Assembly (NCBI GenBank): GCA_965199165.1
Contig: OZ240681.1
Span: forward strand, 2,790,001 to 2,854,000
Length of the DNA stretch: 64,000 nucleotides
From: LMUY01 sp965199165
GTDB lineage: Bacteria; Pseudomonadota; Alphaproteobacteria; Acetobacterales; Acetobacteraceae
Reading direction: 5' to 3'
Under the pieces are notes generated by a model. It saw only the letters and a program-made list of their open reading frames with translations. It was not told where the DNA came from and ran no database searches. Below, piece by piece: positions 25,276-33,620 of this stretch. Each line of letters begins with the position of its first letter. Position 1 is the stretch's first letter. The position numbers and the translations under genes are program-made.

Positions 25276-25355
25276 GGTGCAATGCCTTAGAAGCATTGCA
25301 CCACGAGCGCGTCCCATCCACCCGTCGTGGTGCAATCCCCCAAGCGGATTGCACC
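25276..25355. repeat. REP-like double palindrome
   Basis: Two hairpins of the same design: GGTGCAATGC (25276-25285) with GCATTGCACC (25293-25302), and GGTGCAATCC (25329-25338) with GGATTGCACC (25346-25355), each with a 10-base stem and 7-base loop. The pair is itself flanked by a longer inverted repeat, GCACCACGA (25298-25306) with TCGTGGTGC (25325-25333). This is the layout of a repetitive extragenic palindrome pair lying between two genes on the same strand. Confidence 0.6.
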
Positions 25356-25367
25356 CCACATCAGGCG

Positions 25368-26636
25368 CTACAGCAGCATCGCCCCGCCGAGGGTATCAGT
25401 CGGGCCGGGCACGCCCGGGAGCACGAAGAAGTATCCGCCGCCGATCGGCTTGATGTATTCCTCGAGCGGTTCGCCGTTCAGCCGTGCCTGCACGGCCAGG
25501 AAGCCGGCGGAAAGGTCGGATTGGAAGCAGCCGAACAACAGCCCCATGTCCAACTGGCCCGCATTCGTCAGACCTCGGGAGTAGTTGTAGGCCCGGCGCA
25601 GGATCAGGCTGCCGTCGGTCTCGGCGGTGCGCGGGTTGGCCAGGCGGATGTGTGCGGTCGCCGGCACGTGCTCCGCGGCGGGGCCGGCCGCGTAATCGGG
25701 CACGTCGTGCTCGTGGGCCAGGCCGAGTGGGGCGCCCTCGGATTTGTCGCGGCCGAAGATGGTTTGCTGCTCCTGCAGGGGCGTGCGGTCCCATCGCTCC
25801 ACCAGCATGCGGATCATCCGCACCACCTGGTAGCTGCCGCCCACCGCCCAGCCGGGCTCGTCCGCGCCGGGCTGGATCCAGACCTGACGGTCCATCAATC
25901 CTGCGTCCGCGATGTCCAGGTTCGCCGTGCCGTCCTTGAACCCCATCAGGTTGCGCACCGTGTCGCGCCCCTGCTGCTTGACGGTATGCGGCGGCAGGAA
26001 GCCCTCGGCCTTCCACCGCATCGCCACCAAATCGGGCAGGTTCTTCAGGATGTCGCGCAACGCGTGGATGTTGGTCTCGGCGGTGTTGGCGCAGAACGAC
26101 AGCAGCAGGTCGCCGTGGCAGAGCGAGGCATCGAGTGCGTCGTTGGGGAACTGCTCCATACGGACGAGGTGGCGCGGCCGCTGCGCCGCAAGACCGAACC
26201 GGTCGTCGAACAGGGACGCACCCACCGCCACCGTCACGGACAGCCCATCCGGGGACACGACGGGCCCGAGCACGCCGGAGTCGGGCGGTGGCATCCGCGC
26301 GTCGACCGCAGGAGGCGCGCCGCCGGCGGTCAGGAAAGCGATCCGATCGGTCAATGTACGGAACAGGCGGACCAGGTCGCTTCGGTCGGATGCCAACGCG
26401 TCGAACGCCGCGTAGAGCACGGCGGCCGGCTGCGGCGTCGTCACGCCAGCCTGGTGGACGCCGCGGAACGGCACGCGGTCGAGCGTGCCGTCATCCTCGT
26501 CGCGCACGCGGTCATCCGGGAGCGTTTCTCCCCCGCGCGCCGTCACGGCGGCGGCGCCGGCAAGCCCAAGCCCGAGCAGCAAGCCTCGCCGGCCAGGGCC
26601 GCCGGCATGGGGAAACGGGCAGGTCGGACGCCCCAT
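25368..26636 (-). CDS. efeB: Dyp-type peroxidase of the Efe iron uptake system
   Basis: 422 residues. Twin-arginine signal (R16-R17, then a hydrophobic stretch to about residue 32) for folded export with haem. The GxxDG motif of dye-decolourising peroxidases is GFKDG (232-236, catalytic D235), and later HIRLANPR fits the proximal haem region. EfeB is the periplasmic haem peroxidase partner of the ferrous iron importer EfeU/EfeO. It lies two bases after efeO on the same strand, completing efeUOB. Confidence 0.93.
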   Translation of the reverse strand: MGRPTCPFPHAGGPGRRGLLLGLGLAGAAAVTARGGETLPDDRVRDEDDGTLDRVPFRGVHQAGVTTPQPAAVLYAAFDALASDRSDLVRLFRTLTDRIAFLTAGGAPPAVDARMPPPDSGVLGPVVSPDGLSVTVAVGASLFDDRFGLAAQRPRHLVRMEQFPNDALDASLCHGDLLLSFCANTAETNIHALRDILKNLPDLVAMRWKAEGFLPPHTVKQQGRDTVRNLMGFKDGTANLDIADAGLMDRQVWIQPGADEPGWAVGGSYQVVRMIRMLVERWDRTPLQEQQTIFGRDKSEGAPLGLAHEHDVPDYAAGPAAEHVPATAHIRLANPRTAETDGSLILRRAYNYSRGLTNAGQLDMGLLFGCFQSDLSAGFLAVQARLNGEPLEEYIKPIGGGYFFVLPGVPGPTDTLGGAMLL

Positions 26637-26638
26637 GG

Positions 26639-27775
26639 TCAGTCGACTCCCAACGTGCCGCGCAGCCGCGACAAATCCTCCGCCAGCAAGGCCACCGGCC
26701 CCTTCAAGGCGGTCCGGTCGCGATCGGACAGCGCCTCGTAGCTCTGGAAGCCATCGCCCGCGCGGTATCGGGCCAGCACCGCATCCACCTTGGCGAAGTT
26801 GCCGTCGATCCGGTCCGACAGCGCCGGGTCGCGCGGCTGAACGAGCGGGTGGAGCAGCGCAACGATCTTCTGCGCGCCGTCGAGGTTGGCCTGGAAGTCA
26901 TACAGGTCCGTGCGGCTGTAGCGGTCTTCCTCGCCGCTGATCTTCTTGGAGGCGACCTCTTCCAGGAGGTCGGCGGCGCCTCCGACCATGGCCTTCGGGC
27001 TGATCGCCAGCTGGGCGAGGCGGGCTTGCAGGTCCTTGGCGTCGGCCAACAGCTTGTCCGCGGCCGGCGCGAGCCCGGTGGTGGTCTTGTCGGCGAACAG
27101 CCCTTTTTCCAGCCGATGGAAGCCGACCCAGGTCGGGTCCGCCTCCTTCTTCTCGAAGTCGTCGGCGCGGGAATCCATGCTGGTGTCGAGGTCGTTGAAC
27201 AGCTCGGCAATCGGCTCGATGCGTTCGTAGTGCAGGTGCGCCGGGGCGTAGAGCCGCTGCGCCTGGTCGAGCTGGCCTGCCTTGACCGCGTCCACGAACT
27301 CCTGGGTGGCCGCGACCATCGCCGCGACCTCCTGCGTCACATAGACCTTGTACTCCGCCAACGGGCCGACCAGGTCCATCGGCGAAGGCGGCGGCGGCGC
27401 TGCGGCGACCTCCGGCGCGGTCACGGTCAGTGTGCCCTTGGCGTTGCTGAGCAGGCCGCACGTCATCTGGTACGAACCCGGCTGCAGCGTCGCCGTGACC
27501 GTGATGACGAAGCCCGGCACGATGTTCTCGCGCTCCTCCACCACCTCGACGCCTTTGAGGATTTCCCACTCCATCGCCCGGCGGCTCGCGTTCTTCACCT
27601 TGAAGACGGACATGCCGGCCGGGACGCTGAGGGCATTCGGCTCGCAAGCCTTGTCGGTGACGGATAGCGGCACCGGCGCGGCATCCGCCGCCCGCGCGGG
27701 GGGCGCAGAGCAGGCGAGCGTCGCACCGAACAGGGCCGATAGGCCCAGGCAGCGGTGGGCGATGGTCCTATGCAC
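26639..27775 (-). CDS. efeO: Efe iron uptake periplasmic protein EfeO
   Basis: 378 residues from a GTG with GGAAGGAT seven bases upstream. A signal peptide (about 1-29, ARA-AD) is followed by a cupredoxin-like domain (about 35-120, C44 and C106 present) and an M75/imelysin helical domain (about 135-375) with the HLHYERIEP metal motif around H182. This is the two-domain EfeO that captures iron for the EfeU permease. An upstream ATG at 27802 overlaps the efeU stop and is a less likely start since it has no ribosome site. Confidence 0.93.
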   Translation of the reverse strand: MHRTIAHRCLGLSALFGATLACSAPPARAADAAPVPLSVTDKACEPNALSVPAGMSVFKVKNASRRAMEWEILKGVEVVEERENIVPGFVITVTATLQPGSYQMTCGLLSNAKGTLTVTAPEVAAAPPPPSPMDLVGPLAEYKVYVTQEVAAMVAATQEFVDAVKAGQLDQAQRLYAPAHLHYERIEPIAELFNDLDTSMDSRADDFEKKEADPTWVGFHRLEKGLFADKTTTGLAPAADKLLADAKDLQARLAQLAISPKAMVGGAADLLEEVASKKISGEEDRYSRTDLYDFQANLDGAQKIVALLHPLVQPRDPALSDRIDGNFAKVDAVLARYRAGDGFQSYEALSDRDRTALKGPVALLAEDLSRLRGTLGVD

Positions 27776-27801
27776 AGGCGAGATCCTTCCGAGGGCCTGC
27801 A

Positions 27802-28632
27802 TCAGGTCGCCCGCGCGACCTGGGGCGAACGCCGGCGCCCTGCCATGAACAGGCCGAGTGCGGGGAGGAGATAGAGCAGGTAGACCGCCACCTCGCTGAC
27901 GGTGGGCGTGTCGTCGTAGCCGAACAGCCCGGCCAGCACGGTGCCGAGCGGACCGTCGGACGGCAGCTCGGCACTCACGTCGAAAGCGATGGCTTGCAAG
28001 CCGTTCCAAACGCCGGCCTCGTGCAGCGCCTTGACCGCGCCGGCGAGCAGGCCGGCGGCGACGAAGATGATCAGCAGCCCAGTCCAGGCGAAGAAGCGCC
28101 GCAGGTCGAGCTTGATGCCGCCGCGATACAGGCCATAGCCGAGCAAGACCGCGACCAGCACGCCCCCGATGGCGCCGGCCGGAACGCCCGGCCCAACGTC
28201 CTGCTGGAACGTGGCCAGCAGGAAGAACACCGACTCCAGACCCTCCCGGCCGACCGCCAGGAACACCATGCCGACGAGCGGCCACCCGGAGCCACGCTCC
28301 GGCCGCAGCGCCGCGTCCACGGATTGGCGCAGCTGCGCGCCGAGGCTGCGGGCCGCCTTGTGCATCCACAGCACCATGGAGGTGAGGATGGCCACGGCGA
28401 TCAGCCCGACCACGCCCTCGAAAAGTTCCTGCTCCCGCTGCGGGAACTCGGCGCTGACGGCGTTGAGGCCGACGCCCAGGGCCAGGCAGATCACGCTCGC
28501 CGAAACCACGCCCATCCAGACCGCCGGCAGCCACCGCGCCCGCCCGGTCTGCTGAAGGTAGCTTGCGACGATCCCCACGATCAGCGCGGCCTCCATCCCT
28601 TCGCGCAGCATGATCAGGAACGACACCAGCAT
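27802..28632 (-). CDS. efeU: Ferrous iron permease EfeU (FTR1 family)
   Basis: 276 residues with seven hydrophobic helices. Both iron-transport REGxE motifs are present: R10-E14 (LREGMEAALI) and R129-E133 (GREGLESVFF). These define the Ftr1/EfeU inner-membrane iron permease. It is the promoter-proximal gene of efeUOB. The 135 bases before it are shared with a divergent gene and hold an inverted repeat that may be iron-responsive. Confidence 0.95.
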   Translation of the reverse strand: MLVSFLIMLREGMEAALIVGIVASYLQQTGRARWLPAVWMGVVSASVICLALGVGLNAVSAEFPQREQELFEGVVGLIAVAILTSMVLWMHKAARSLGAQLRQSVDAALRPERGSGWPLVGMVFLAVGREGLESVFFLLATFQQDVGPGVPAGAIGGVLVAVLLGYGLYRGGIKLDLRRFFAWTGLLIIFVAAGLLAGAVKALHEAGVWNGLQAIAFDVSAELPSDGPLGTVLAGLFGYDDTPTVSEVAVYLLYLLPALGLFMAGRRRSPQVARAT

Positions 28633-28660
28633 GGCCTAGCCCCTAGCGTTGACTTGGGTT

Positions 28661-28675
28661 GGCGCTCATAGCGCC
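28661..28675. repeat. Short hairpin upstream of efeU
   Basis: GGCGCT-CAT-AGCGCC, a 6-base perfect stem with a 3-base loop, lies about 29 bases ahead of the efeU start in the leader region. It could affect leader stability; no family is recognised. Confidence 0.3.
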
Positions 28676-28688
28676 TCGTATCCATCTG

Positions 28689-28709
28689 TGCAAATGCTTC
28701 GCATCTGCA
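28689..28709. promoter_or_regulatory. Inverted repeat, possible Fur-family site
   Basis: TGCAAATGC-TTC-GCATCTGCA matches itself in reverse complement at 8 of 9 arm positions. It sits between efeU and the divergent DUF2946 gene, the expected place for an iron-responsive operator. The TGCAAAT/GCA character is compatible with Fur-type sites, but the assignment is a guess from position and symmetry. Confidence 0.35.
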
Positions 28710-28767
28710 AGGCTTCGGATCACCCGCACGGCGCTTGTCGTTTCCGCCGGAAGTGGTAGGAGCGGGC

Positions 28768-29175
28768 ATGTCCTCGCGGCATCGCCCTCGTTGGCTCCCG
28801 GCCGGTCTACCAGGCCTGCTGGTCGCCGTGGTGGCGCTGGCCAGTCAACTCGCCTTGGGCTCGGTCGTGCTGCCGGACGAGGCGGCGGCGCGGGACCAGT
28901 CGGTTGCCACGCTCGATGCGCTGACCATCCTGTGCGACGCGGCGGGCCCGGCGTCGCCCGGTCAGCCGCCGCGGCACCAGCACCATCCTGACTGCGCCCT
29001 CTGCCCGCTCTCCGTGGCGTTGGCCCTGCCCGCGGTGGTCCTGACCTCGGAGCCGGCGCTGCCGCCGCCGTCGAGCCGCTTGGCGGATGGGGCCGCGCTG
29101 CCGCCTCCGGCCCGCGGACCCCCGGCCCAGCCACGCCACACCCCGCCTTCGCGAGGTCCCCCCGTCCTCGGCTGA
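28768..29175 (+). CDS. DUF2946-like protein
   Basis: 135 residues. An N-terminal hydrophobic helix (about 13-33), a His/Cys segment HQHHPDCALCPL around the middle, a second hydrophobic stretch and a Pro-rich tail match the DUF2946 family, often found in copper gene clusters. ATG 28768 is used because GGAG lies five bases upstream. It is followed at 29242 by an outer-membrane protein and copper genes, which supports a metal role, perhaps copper sensing or binding in the envelope. Confidence 0.65.
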   Translation: MSSRHRPRWLPAGLPGLLVAVVALASQLALGSVVLPDEAAARDQSVATLDALTILCDAAGPASPGQPPRHQHHPDCALCPLSVALALPAVVLTSEPALPPPSSRLADGAALPPPARGPPAQPRHTPPSRGPPVLG

Positions 29176-29241
29176 GAATGTTTTCGCACCGGCGATCGCC
29201 TGATCGCCGGCTCTGCTGCATTTTCGCCAAGGAATGGTTCC

Positions 29242-30201
29242 ATGCACTTCGTTCGGTCCGCCAGTGTGCTGGCGGCGACGGCCCTACCCGCACTCCTACC
29301 CGCACCATCCCGCGCACACGTCATCGCAGGCGCCCGGGTCTTCCCCGTCACGCTGACGTTCGACGACCCCGGTGTCTCCGACGAGGCATCCTTGCCCGCG
29401 CTGACCTACCAGCGCGGCGGGGCCAACGGCGGCACCGGGCCGACGCACTCGGTGAACCTGGGCTTCGAATACGACAAGACGATCACGCCGACGACGGCGC
29501 TGATCCTCAACGGCAGCTACGACATCGACCAGACAAACGGCTCCAAGACCCAAACCGGGTTCGAGAACCTCGTCGTGACCGGCAAGTGGCAGGCCTACAC
29601 GAACGCCGAGCATGAGTTCGTGGCCTCCCTTGGCATCCAGCGGGAGATCGGCGGCACCGGCACCACGCATATCGGTGGGGACCGGTATGGCTCCACCACG
29701 CCCACCGCCTATTTCGGCAAGGGCTTCGGCGACTTGCCGATCGGCGTGTTCCGGCCGCTCGCGATCACCGGGGAGTTCAGCTACACGGTCGCGGATAAGA
29801 AGGTGAAGACCACACAGGTGACGGACCCGGATAGCGGGTTGATCTCCGCCCAGTTCACCAACGGCAACAACAATGCCTGGAACGGCGGCTTCTCGTTGCA
29901 ATACAGCATCCCCTACCTGCAGTCCCAGGTGAAGGATTACGGGCTGCCCGGCTTCATCGGGAACCTGGTCCCGGTCGTCGAGGTGACGTGGTCCTCGCCC
30001 GCCGGGTCTCCCAGCACCCAGGGCACCACGTGGACGGTCGCGCCGGGGGTGATCTACCTGGCGCAATGGGGCGAAGTCGGCGTGGAGGCGCTGATCCCCG
30101 CCAACAAGGCGGCCGGCACCAATGTCGGGGCTGCGGTGCTGGTGCACCTGTTCTTCGATGACCTCTTTCCGACCTCGATCGGAAAGCCGGTCTTCGAATG
30201 A
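29242..30201 (+). CDS. Outer-membrane beta-barrel protein of copper cluster
   Basis: 319 residues with a signal peptide (about 1-25, SRA-HV). The rest is made of alternating hydrophobic/polar strands (HSVNLGFEYDKT, ALILNGSYDID, FENLVVTGKWQAY, HEFVASLGIQREIG) and ends in an aromatic-containing strand (VGAAVLVHLFFDD...), as in outer-membrane transporter-like barrels. It overlaps the PCuAC gene by four bases (ATGA), so it belongs to the copper operon and may admit the metal or its chelate. Confidence 0.7.
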   Translation: MHFVRSASVLAATALPALLPAPSRAHVIAGARVFPVTLTFDDPGVSDEASLPALTYQRGGANGGTGPTHSVNLGFEYDKTITPTTALILNGSYDIDQTNGSKTQTGFENLVVTGKWQAYTNAEHEFVASLGIQREIGGTGTTHIGGDRYGSTTPTAYFGKGFGDLPIGVFRPLAITGEFSYTVADKKVKTTQVTDPDSGLISAQFTNGNNNAWNGGFSLQYSIPYLQSQVKDYGLPGFIGNLVPVVEVTWSSPAGSPSTQGTTWTVAPGVIYLAQWGEVGVEALIPANKAAGTNVGAAVLVHLFFDDLFPTSIGKPVFE

Positions 30202-30680
30202 GGCCGTTTGCGAGCGTGCTGGCTGCCTTGCTGCTTCCGGTCCCGGGCGTCGCGCAGCAGGCGGTGCCCGTCACCGTGCAGGACGCATGGGCGCGGGCGA
30301 CGACGCCGGGCGTCTCGACCGGCGGAGTCTACGTCACCCTGACCAGCCCGGCGGGCGACCGTCTGGTGGGGGCCTCGAGTCCGGCTTCGGCCAGCGCCGA
30401 CGTGCACGAGATGCAGATGGACGGGTCGATCATGCGGATGCGGCCGTTGCCGGATGGCCTCGACCTCCCGCCCGGCCGGGAGGTCAGGCTCACGCCTGCA
30501 GGCACCCACATCATGCTGGAGGGGCTGAAGGCGCCGCTGCGGCAGGGTGCGACGGTGCCGGTGCACCTCGTGTTCCAGCGGGCGCCGCCGGCGGACATCC
30601 AGGCCCAGGTGCAATCGATCGGCGCGGCGGGGCCTTCCGGTCAGCCTGCTTCTCCAACAGACAAGGACGTCATGCCATGA
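30198..30680 (+). CDS. Periplasmic copper chaperone PCuAC
   Basis: 160 residues with a signal peptide ending VAQ-QA at about residue 21. The copper site of the PCuAC (DUF461) family is present: H70, M81, H104 and M106 (HEMQM, then MRMR, then HIML). PCuAC receives Cu(I) in the periplasm and helps load the CuA site of cytochrome oxidase. It overlaps both neighbours by four bases and is co-transcribed with copC, copD and SCO1 genes. Confidence 0.93.
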   Translation: MRPFASVLAALLLPVPGVAQQAVPVTVQDAWARATTPGVSTGGVYVTLTSPAGDRLVGASSPASASADVHEMQMDGSIMRMRPLPDGLDLPPGREVRLTPAGTHIMLEGLKAPLRQGATVPVHLVFQRAPPADIQAQVQSIGAAGPSGQPASPTDKDVMP

Positions 30681-31036
30681 AGCCTCTTCGCCTCCTCGCC
30701 GCGGTTGCCGGCCTCGCAGTCTGTGCCGGTGCGGCCTCGGCCCACGCCTTCCTCAAGACGGCGACGCCCGCCGTGGGCAGCACGGTGCAGCAGCCGCCGA
30801 CGCAGGTGGTGATCGAGTTCACCGAGGGCGTCGAACCCAACTTCAGCACGATCACGGTGCAGGACGCCGCGGGCGCCGAGGTCGAGGCGGGGGGTGTCCG
30901 GCTCGTGGGCGGCAACACGCATCTCGCGGTCGGGCTGAAGCCGCTGGGGGTGGGAAGCTACAAGGTGGTGTGGCACGCCACGGCGGTCGACACGCACAAG
31001 ACCGAGGGCAGCTTCACCTTCACGGTCCGGCAGTAG
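30677..31036 (+). CDS. copC: CopC-type periplasmic copper-binding protein
   Basis: 119 residues. A signal peptide is cleaved at SA-HAFL so that the mature protein would begin with H23, which with D105 and H107 (VDTHKTEG) gives the Cu(II) site of CopC. There is no Met-rich Cu(I) loop, so it looks like a Cu(II)-only CopC. Small beta-barrel of usual length. It is followed 13 bases later by the CopD-domain gene, its normal partner in copper import. Confidence 0.93.
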   Translation: MKPLRLLAAVAGLAVCAGAASAHAFLKTATPAVGSTVQQPPTQVVIEFTEGVEPNFSTITVQDAAGAEVEAGGVRLVGGNTHLAVGLKPLGVGSYKVVWHATAVDTHKTEGSFTFTVRQ

Positions 31037-31049
31037 CGGGAGCGGGGCG

Positions 31050-32966
31050 GTGCTGCCGGCATGGGACATCGACGGCGGGATCCTGCTGGCGTCGGCTCGT
31101 GGCGCAACGGTCGCCGCCCTGCTTTCCGTCTTCGGCACGCTGGTGTTCCGCGTCTTCGTCGCCCCCCGTGCGTTGGCGGGCATGCCGGAGGATGTGCTCG
31201 GCTCCGTCAGGCACCGCCTCCTGCGGCTCACCCAAGCGAGCCTTGTCGCCGTCGGGCTCGGGCTGCTCGCCTGGCTTGTCGCGCAATCGGCCGACATGGC
31301 CGGTGCGGCCTCGCTGGCGCAGGCGGCGACCGCGGTGCCGACGGTGCTGCGGACCACCGCGTTCGGTCACCTCCTCGCGCTGCAGATCCTCGCCAGCGCC
31401 GTGGCGGCCGTCTTGGGGTGGCGGGACGAGCGTTGGCGGCACTGGGCCGCGCTCGGGGTCGCGACCGTGGCGTTGGGAGTGCAGGCGGGGCATAGCCATG
31501 CTGCCTCGATGTATCCGGGCTTCAGCTTCCTCCTTCTGGCCGACATCGTGCATCTGCTCGGTGCAGGCGCCTGGCTCGGCGGGCTGCTGCCGCTGCTGTT
31601 CGTCATCCGCGACGCGCCAGCCCAGGCAGGGGCGCTGGCGGCGCGCTGGTTCTCGCCATTGGGCAAGCTCTGCCTGGTAGCGCTGGCCGCCTCGGCACTG
31701 TTCCAGGGATGGGTGCTGGTCGACAGCATCCCCGGCCTCGTCGGCACCGCCTATGGCTGGATGGTGCTGGTCAAGCTCGTCCTGTTCGGCGTGCTGTTCG
31801 GCTTCGCCTTGGCCAACCGCTATCGCCTCGCACCCGCCCTGTTGCGCGATGACCCGGCGGCCGCCAAGCGCAGGCTGGTCCGGAGCATCGCGGTGCAGAC
31901 CGGCTTCGGCCTCGCCGTGGTAGCCGCCGCCGCGGTGCTGAGCAGCCTGCCGCCTTCGATGCACGAGCAGCCGGTATGGCCGTTCGCCGACCTGTTCACG
32001 CTGGACACGGTGAGCGAGGATGTGGCGTTCCGCAACGAGGTGCTGGGCGCAATCCTCGCCCTCTCCGGGTCGGCCGGGCTGCTGGTCATCGCCGCGCTCG
32101 TCCGCCGCCGTATCCGCTGGGCTGCTGTGGCGGCGGCGGCGGCGATCGCGTGGTTCGCCGTGCCGCATCTGGACCTGCTGTTCGTGCCGGCCTATCCCAC
32201 CAGCTTCTACCGTTCGCCGACCGGTTTTGCCGCGACTGCCATCGTGGGCGGCGCCGCCCTGTTCCCCGGCCATTGCGCCGCGTGCCACGGTGCGGACGGC
32301 CGCGGCGACGGCCCGGCGGCACGGGGGCTGCCGGTGCCGCCGGCCGACCTGACCGCCGGCCATTTGTGGATGCATAGCGATGGGGAGCTCTTCTGGTGGC
32401 TGACCCACGGGATCGAGGCGCCGGAGGGTGGGATGGCGATGCCAGGCTTCGGCGCCATCCTGTCGGACGATGACCGCTGGGACCTGATCGACTACATCCG
32501 GGCGCACAATGCCGGCCTGGCGTTCCAGCACGACGCCGCCTGGTCGCCGCCGGTCCGGGCACCCGAACTGCAGGCCCGGTGCGCGGATGACCGGATCGTC
32601 TCGCTCGCCGACCTCCGGGGCCGCTTCGTGCGCCTGGTGGTCGGCACGGCACCGCCCACGACCGCGCCGGGCGTCACCACCATCCTGGCGACCGGCGACC
32701 CGGCCGCCCGCGCCACGACTGGAACCTGCATCGCGGGCGATGCGGGTTTGCCCCAGGCCTACGCGATCGTCTCCGGCCTAGGGCTGGCCGAACTGCCTGG
32801 CGTGGAGTTCCTGATCGATGGCGACGGCTGGTTGCGCGCGGTGCAGCGCCCGATGGCGCACCCGGGCTGGAGCGACCCGGAGGCACTTGCGGCCGACATG
32901 AAGCAACTCGCCGCCCATCCGATCGCTGCCAGCCCCGGAGCCAGCCATGCTGGCATGCAGATGTAG
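31050..32966 (+). CDS. CopD-domain copper importer fused to cytochrome c
   Basis: 638 residues from a GTG. The N-terminal part (about 10-390) has nine or more hydrophobic helices with a CopD/YebZ layout (GHSHAASMYPG, ADIVHLLGAGAWLGG with conserved His). A single-haem cytochrome c domain follows (about 395-500), with CAACH at 409-413 and a later GMAMPGFG Met ligand. The C-terminal part (about 510-638) has a Cys pair and ends HAGMQM. Fusion of the copper permease with a redox domain suggests linkage of copper uptake with electron transfer, for example to keep copper reduced. It is placed between copC and the SCO1 gene. Confidence 0.85.
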   Translation: MLPAWDIDGGILLASARGATVAALLSVFGTLVFRVFVAPRALAGMPEDVLGSVRHRLLRLTQASLVAVGLGLLAWLVAQSADMAGAASLAQAATAVPTVLRTTAFGHLLALQILASAVAAVLGWRDERWRHWAALGVATVALGVQAGHSHAASMYPGFSFLLLADIVHLLGAGAWLGGLLPLLFVIRDAPAQAGALAARWFSPLGKLCLVALAASALFQGWVLVDSIPGLVGTAYGWMVLVKLVLFGVLFGFALANRYRLAPALLRDDPAAAKRRLVRSIAVQTGFGLAVVAAAAVLSSLPPSMHEQPVWPFADLFTLDTVSEDVAFRNEVLGAILALSGSAGLLVIAALVRRRIRWAAVAAAAAIAWFAVPHLDLLFVPAYPTSFYRSPTGFAATAIVGGAALFPGHCAACHGADGRGDGPAARGLPVPPADLTAGHLWMHSDGELFWWLTHGIEAPEGGMAMPGFGAILSDDDRWDLIDYIRAHNAGLAFQHDAAWSPPVRAPELQARCADDRIVSLADLRGRFVRLVVGTAPPTTAPGVTTILATGDPAARATTGTCIAGDAGLPQAYAIVSGLGLAELPGVEFLIDGDGWLRAVQRPMAHPGWSDPEALAADMKQLAAHPIAASPGASHAGMQM

Positions 32967-32984
32967 CCAGAGGGGAGGGACGCG

Positions 32985-33620
32985 GTGCCCAAGACAAGAC
33001 CCGGCGTAGGACGGCACGCGCCTCGGAGGCGTGAGCGCAAGGCCCTGCTGAGCATGCTGGCCGGCGGCAGCGCGCTGTTGCTGCTGACCGCCCTGTACCT
33101 GTGGATGTTGGGTGGCACGTCACCGCCGCGGCACGCCGCCATCGGTGGCCCGTTCACCCTGACGGCGACCGACGGCGAGACGGTCACCGACGCCAGCTTC
33201 CGCGGCCGCTACGTGCTGGTGTATTTCGGCTACACGAACTGCCAGGATGTCTGTCCCACGACGCTCGCCGCCGTCGCCGACGCGCTGGACGTGCTCGGAC
33301 CGGCCGGCGCCCGGGTGCAGCCGGTCTTCGTCACGGTCGATCCGCGGCGCGACACGCCGGATGTGCTCCGCCGCTTCACCGCCCTGTTCACGCCACGCCT
33401 GCTGGGGCTGACGGGCACGCAGGCGCAGCTCCGGCAGATGCAGCAGAGCTATCGCGTCAGCAGCGTCGTCCATCAGGGGGCGGCGGAGACGATGGGCTAC
33501 ATGGTCGACCACAGCTCCGTCCTGTACCTGATCGGGCCGGACGGCCGGTACGTGGCGCCGATCCGCGCTGACGAGAGCGGATCGGAGATGGCCAACGACA
33601 TCGCCCGGCACTTCTCATGA
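32985..33620 (+). CDS. SCO1/SenC-family copper-delivery protein
   Basis: 211 residues from a GTG. One N-terminal transmembrane anchor (about 20-44) is followed by a thioredoxin-fold domain with the Cu-binding CQDVCP (C86, C90) and H176 in VDHSSVLYL. SCO proteins help assemble the CuA centre of cytochrome c oxidase. It follows PCuAC, CopC and CopD, giving a full copper import and delivery line. Its end overlaps the convergent nickel/cobalt transporter gene by six bases. Confidence 0.93.
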   Translation: MPKTRPGVGRHAPRRRERKALLSMLAGGSALLLLTALYLWMLGGTSPPRHAAIGGPFTLTATDGETVTDASFRGRYVLVYFGYTNCQDVCPTTLAAVADALDVLGPAGARVQPVFVTVDPRRDTPDVLRRFTALFTPRLLGLTGTQAQLRQMQQSYRVSSVVHQGAAETMGYMVDHSSVLYLIGPDGRYVAPIRADESGSEMANDIARHFS

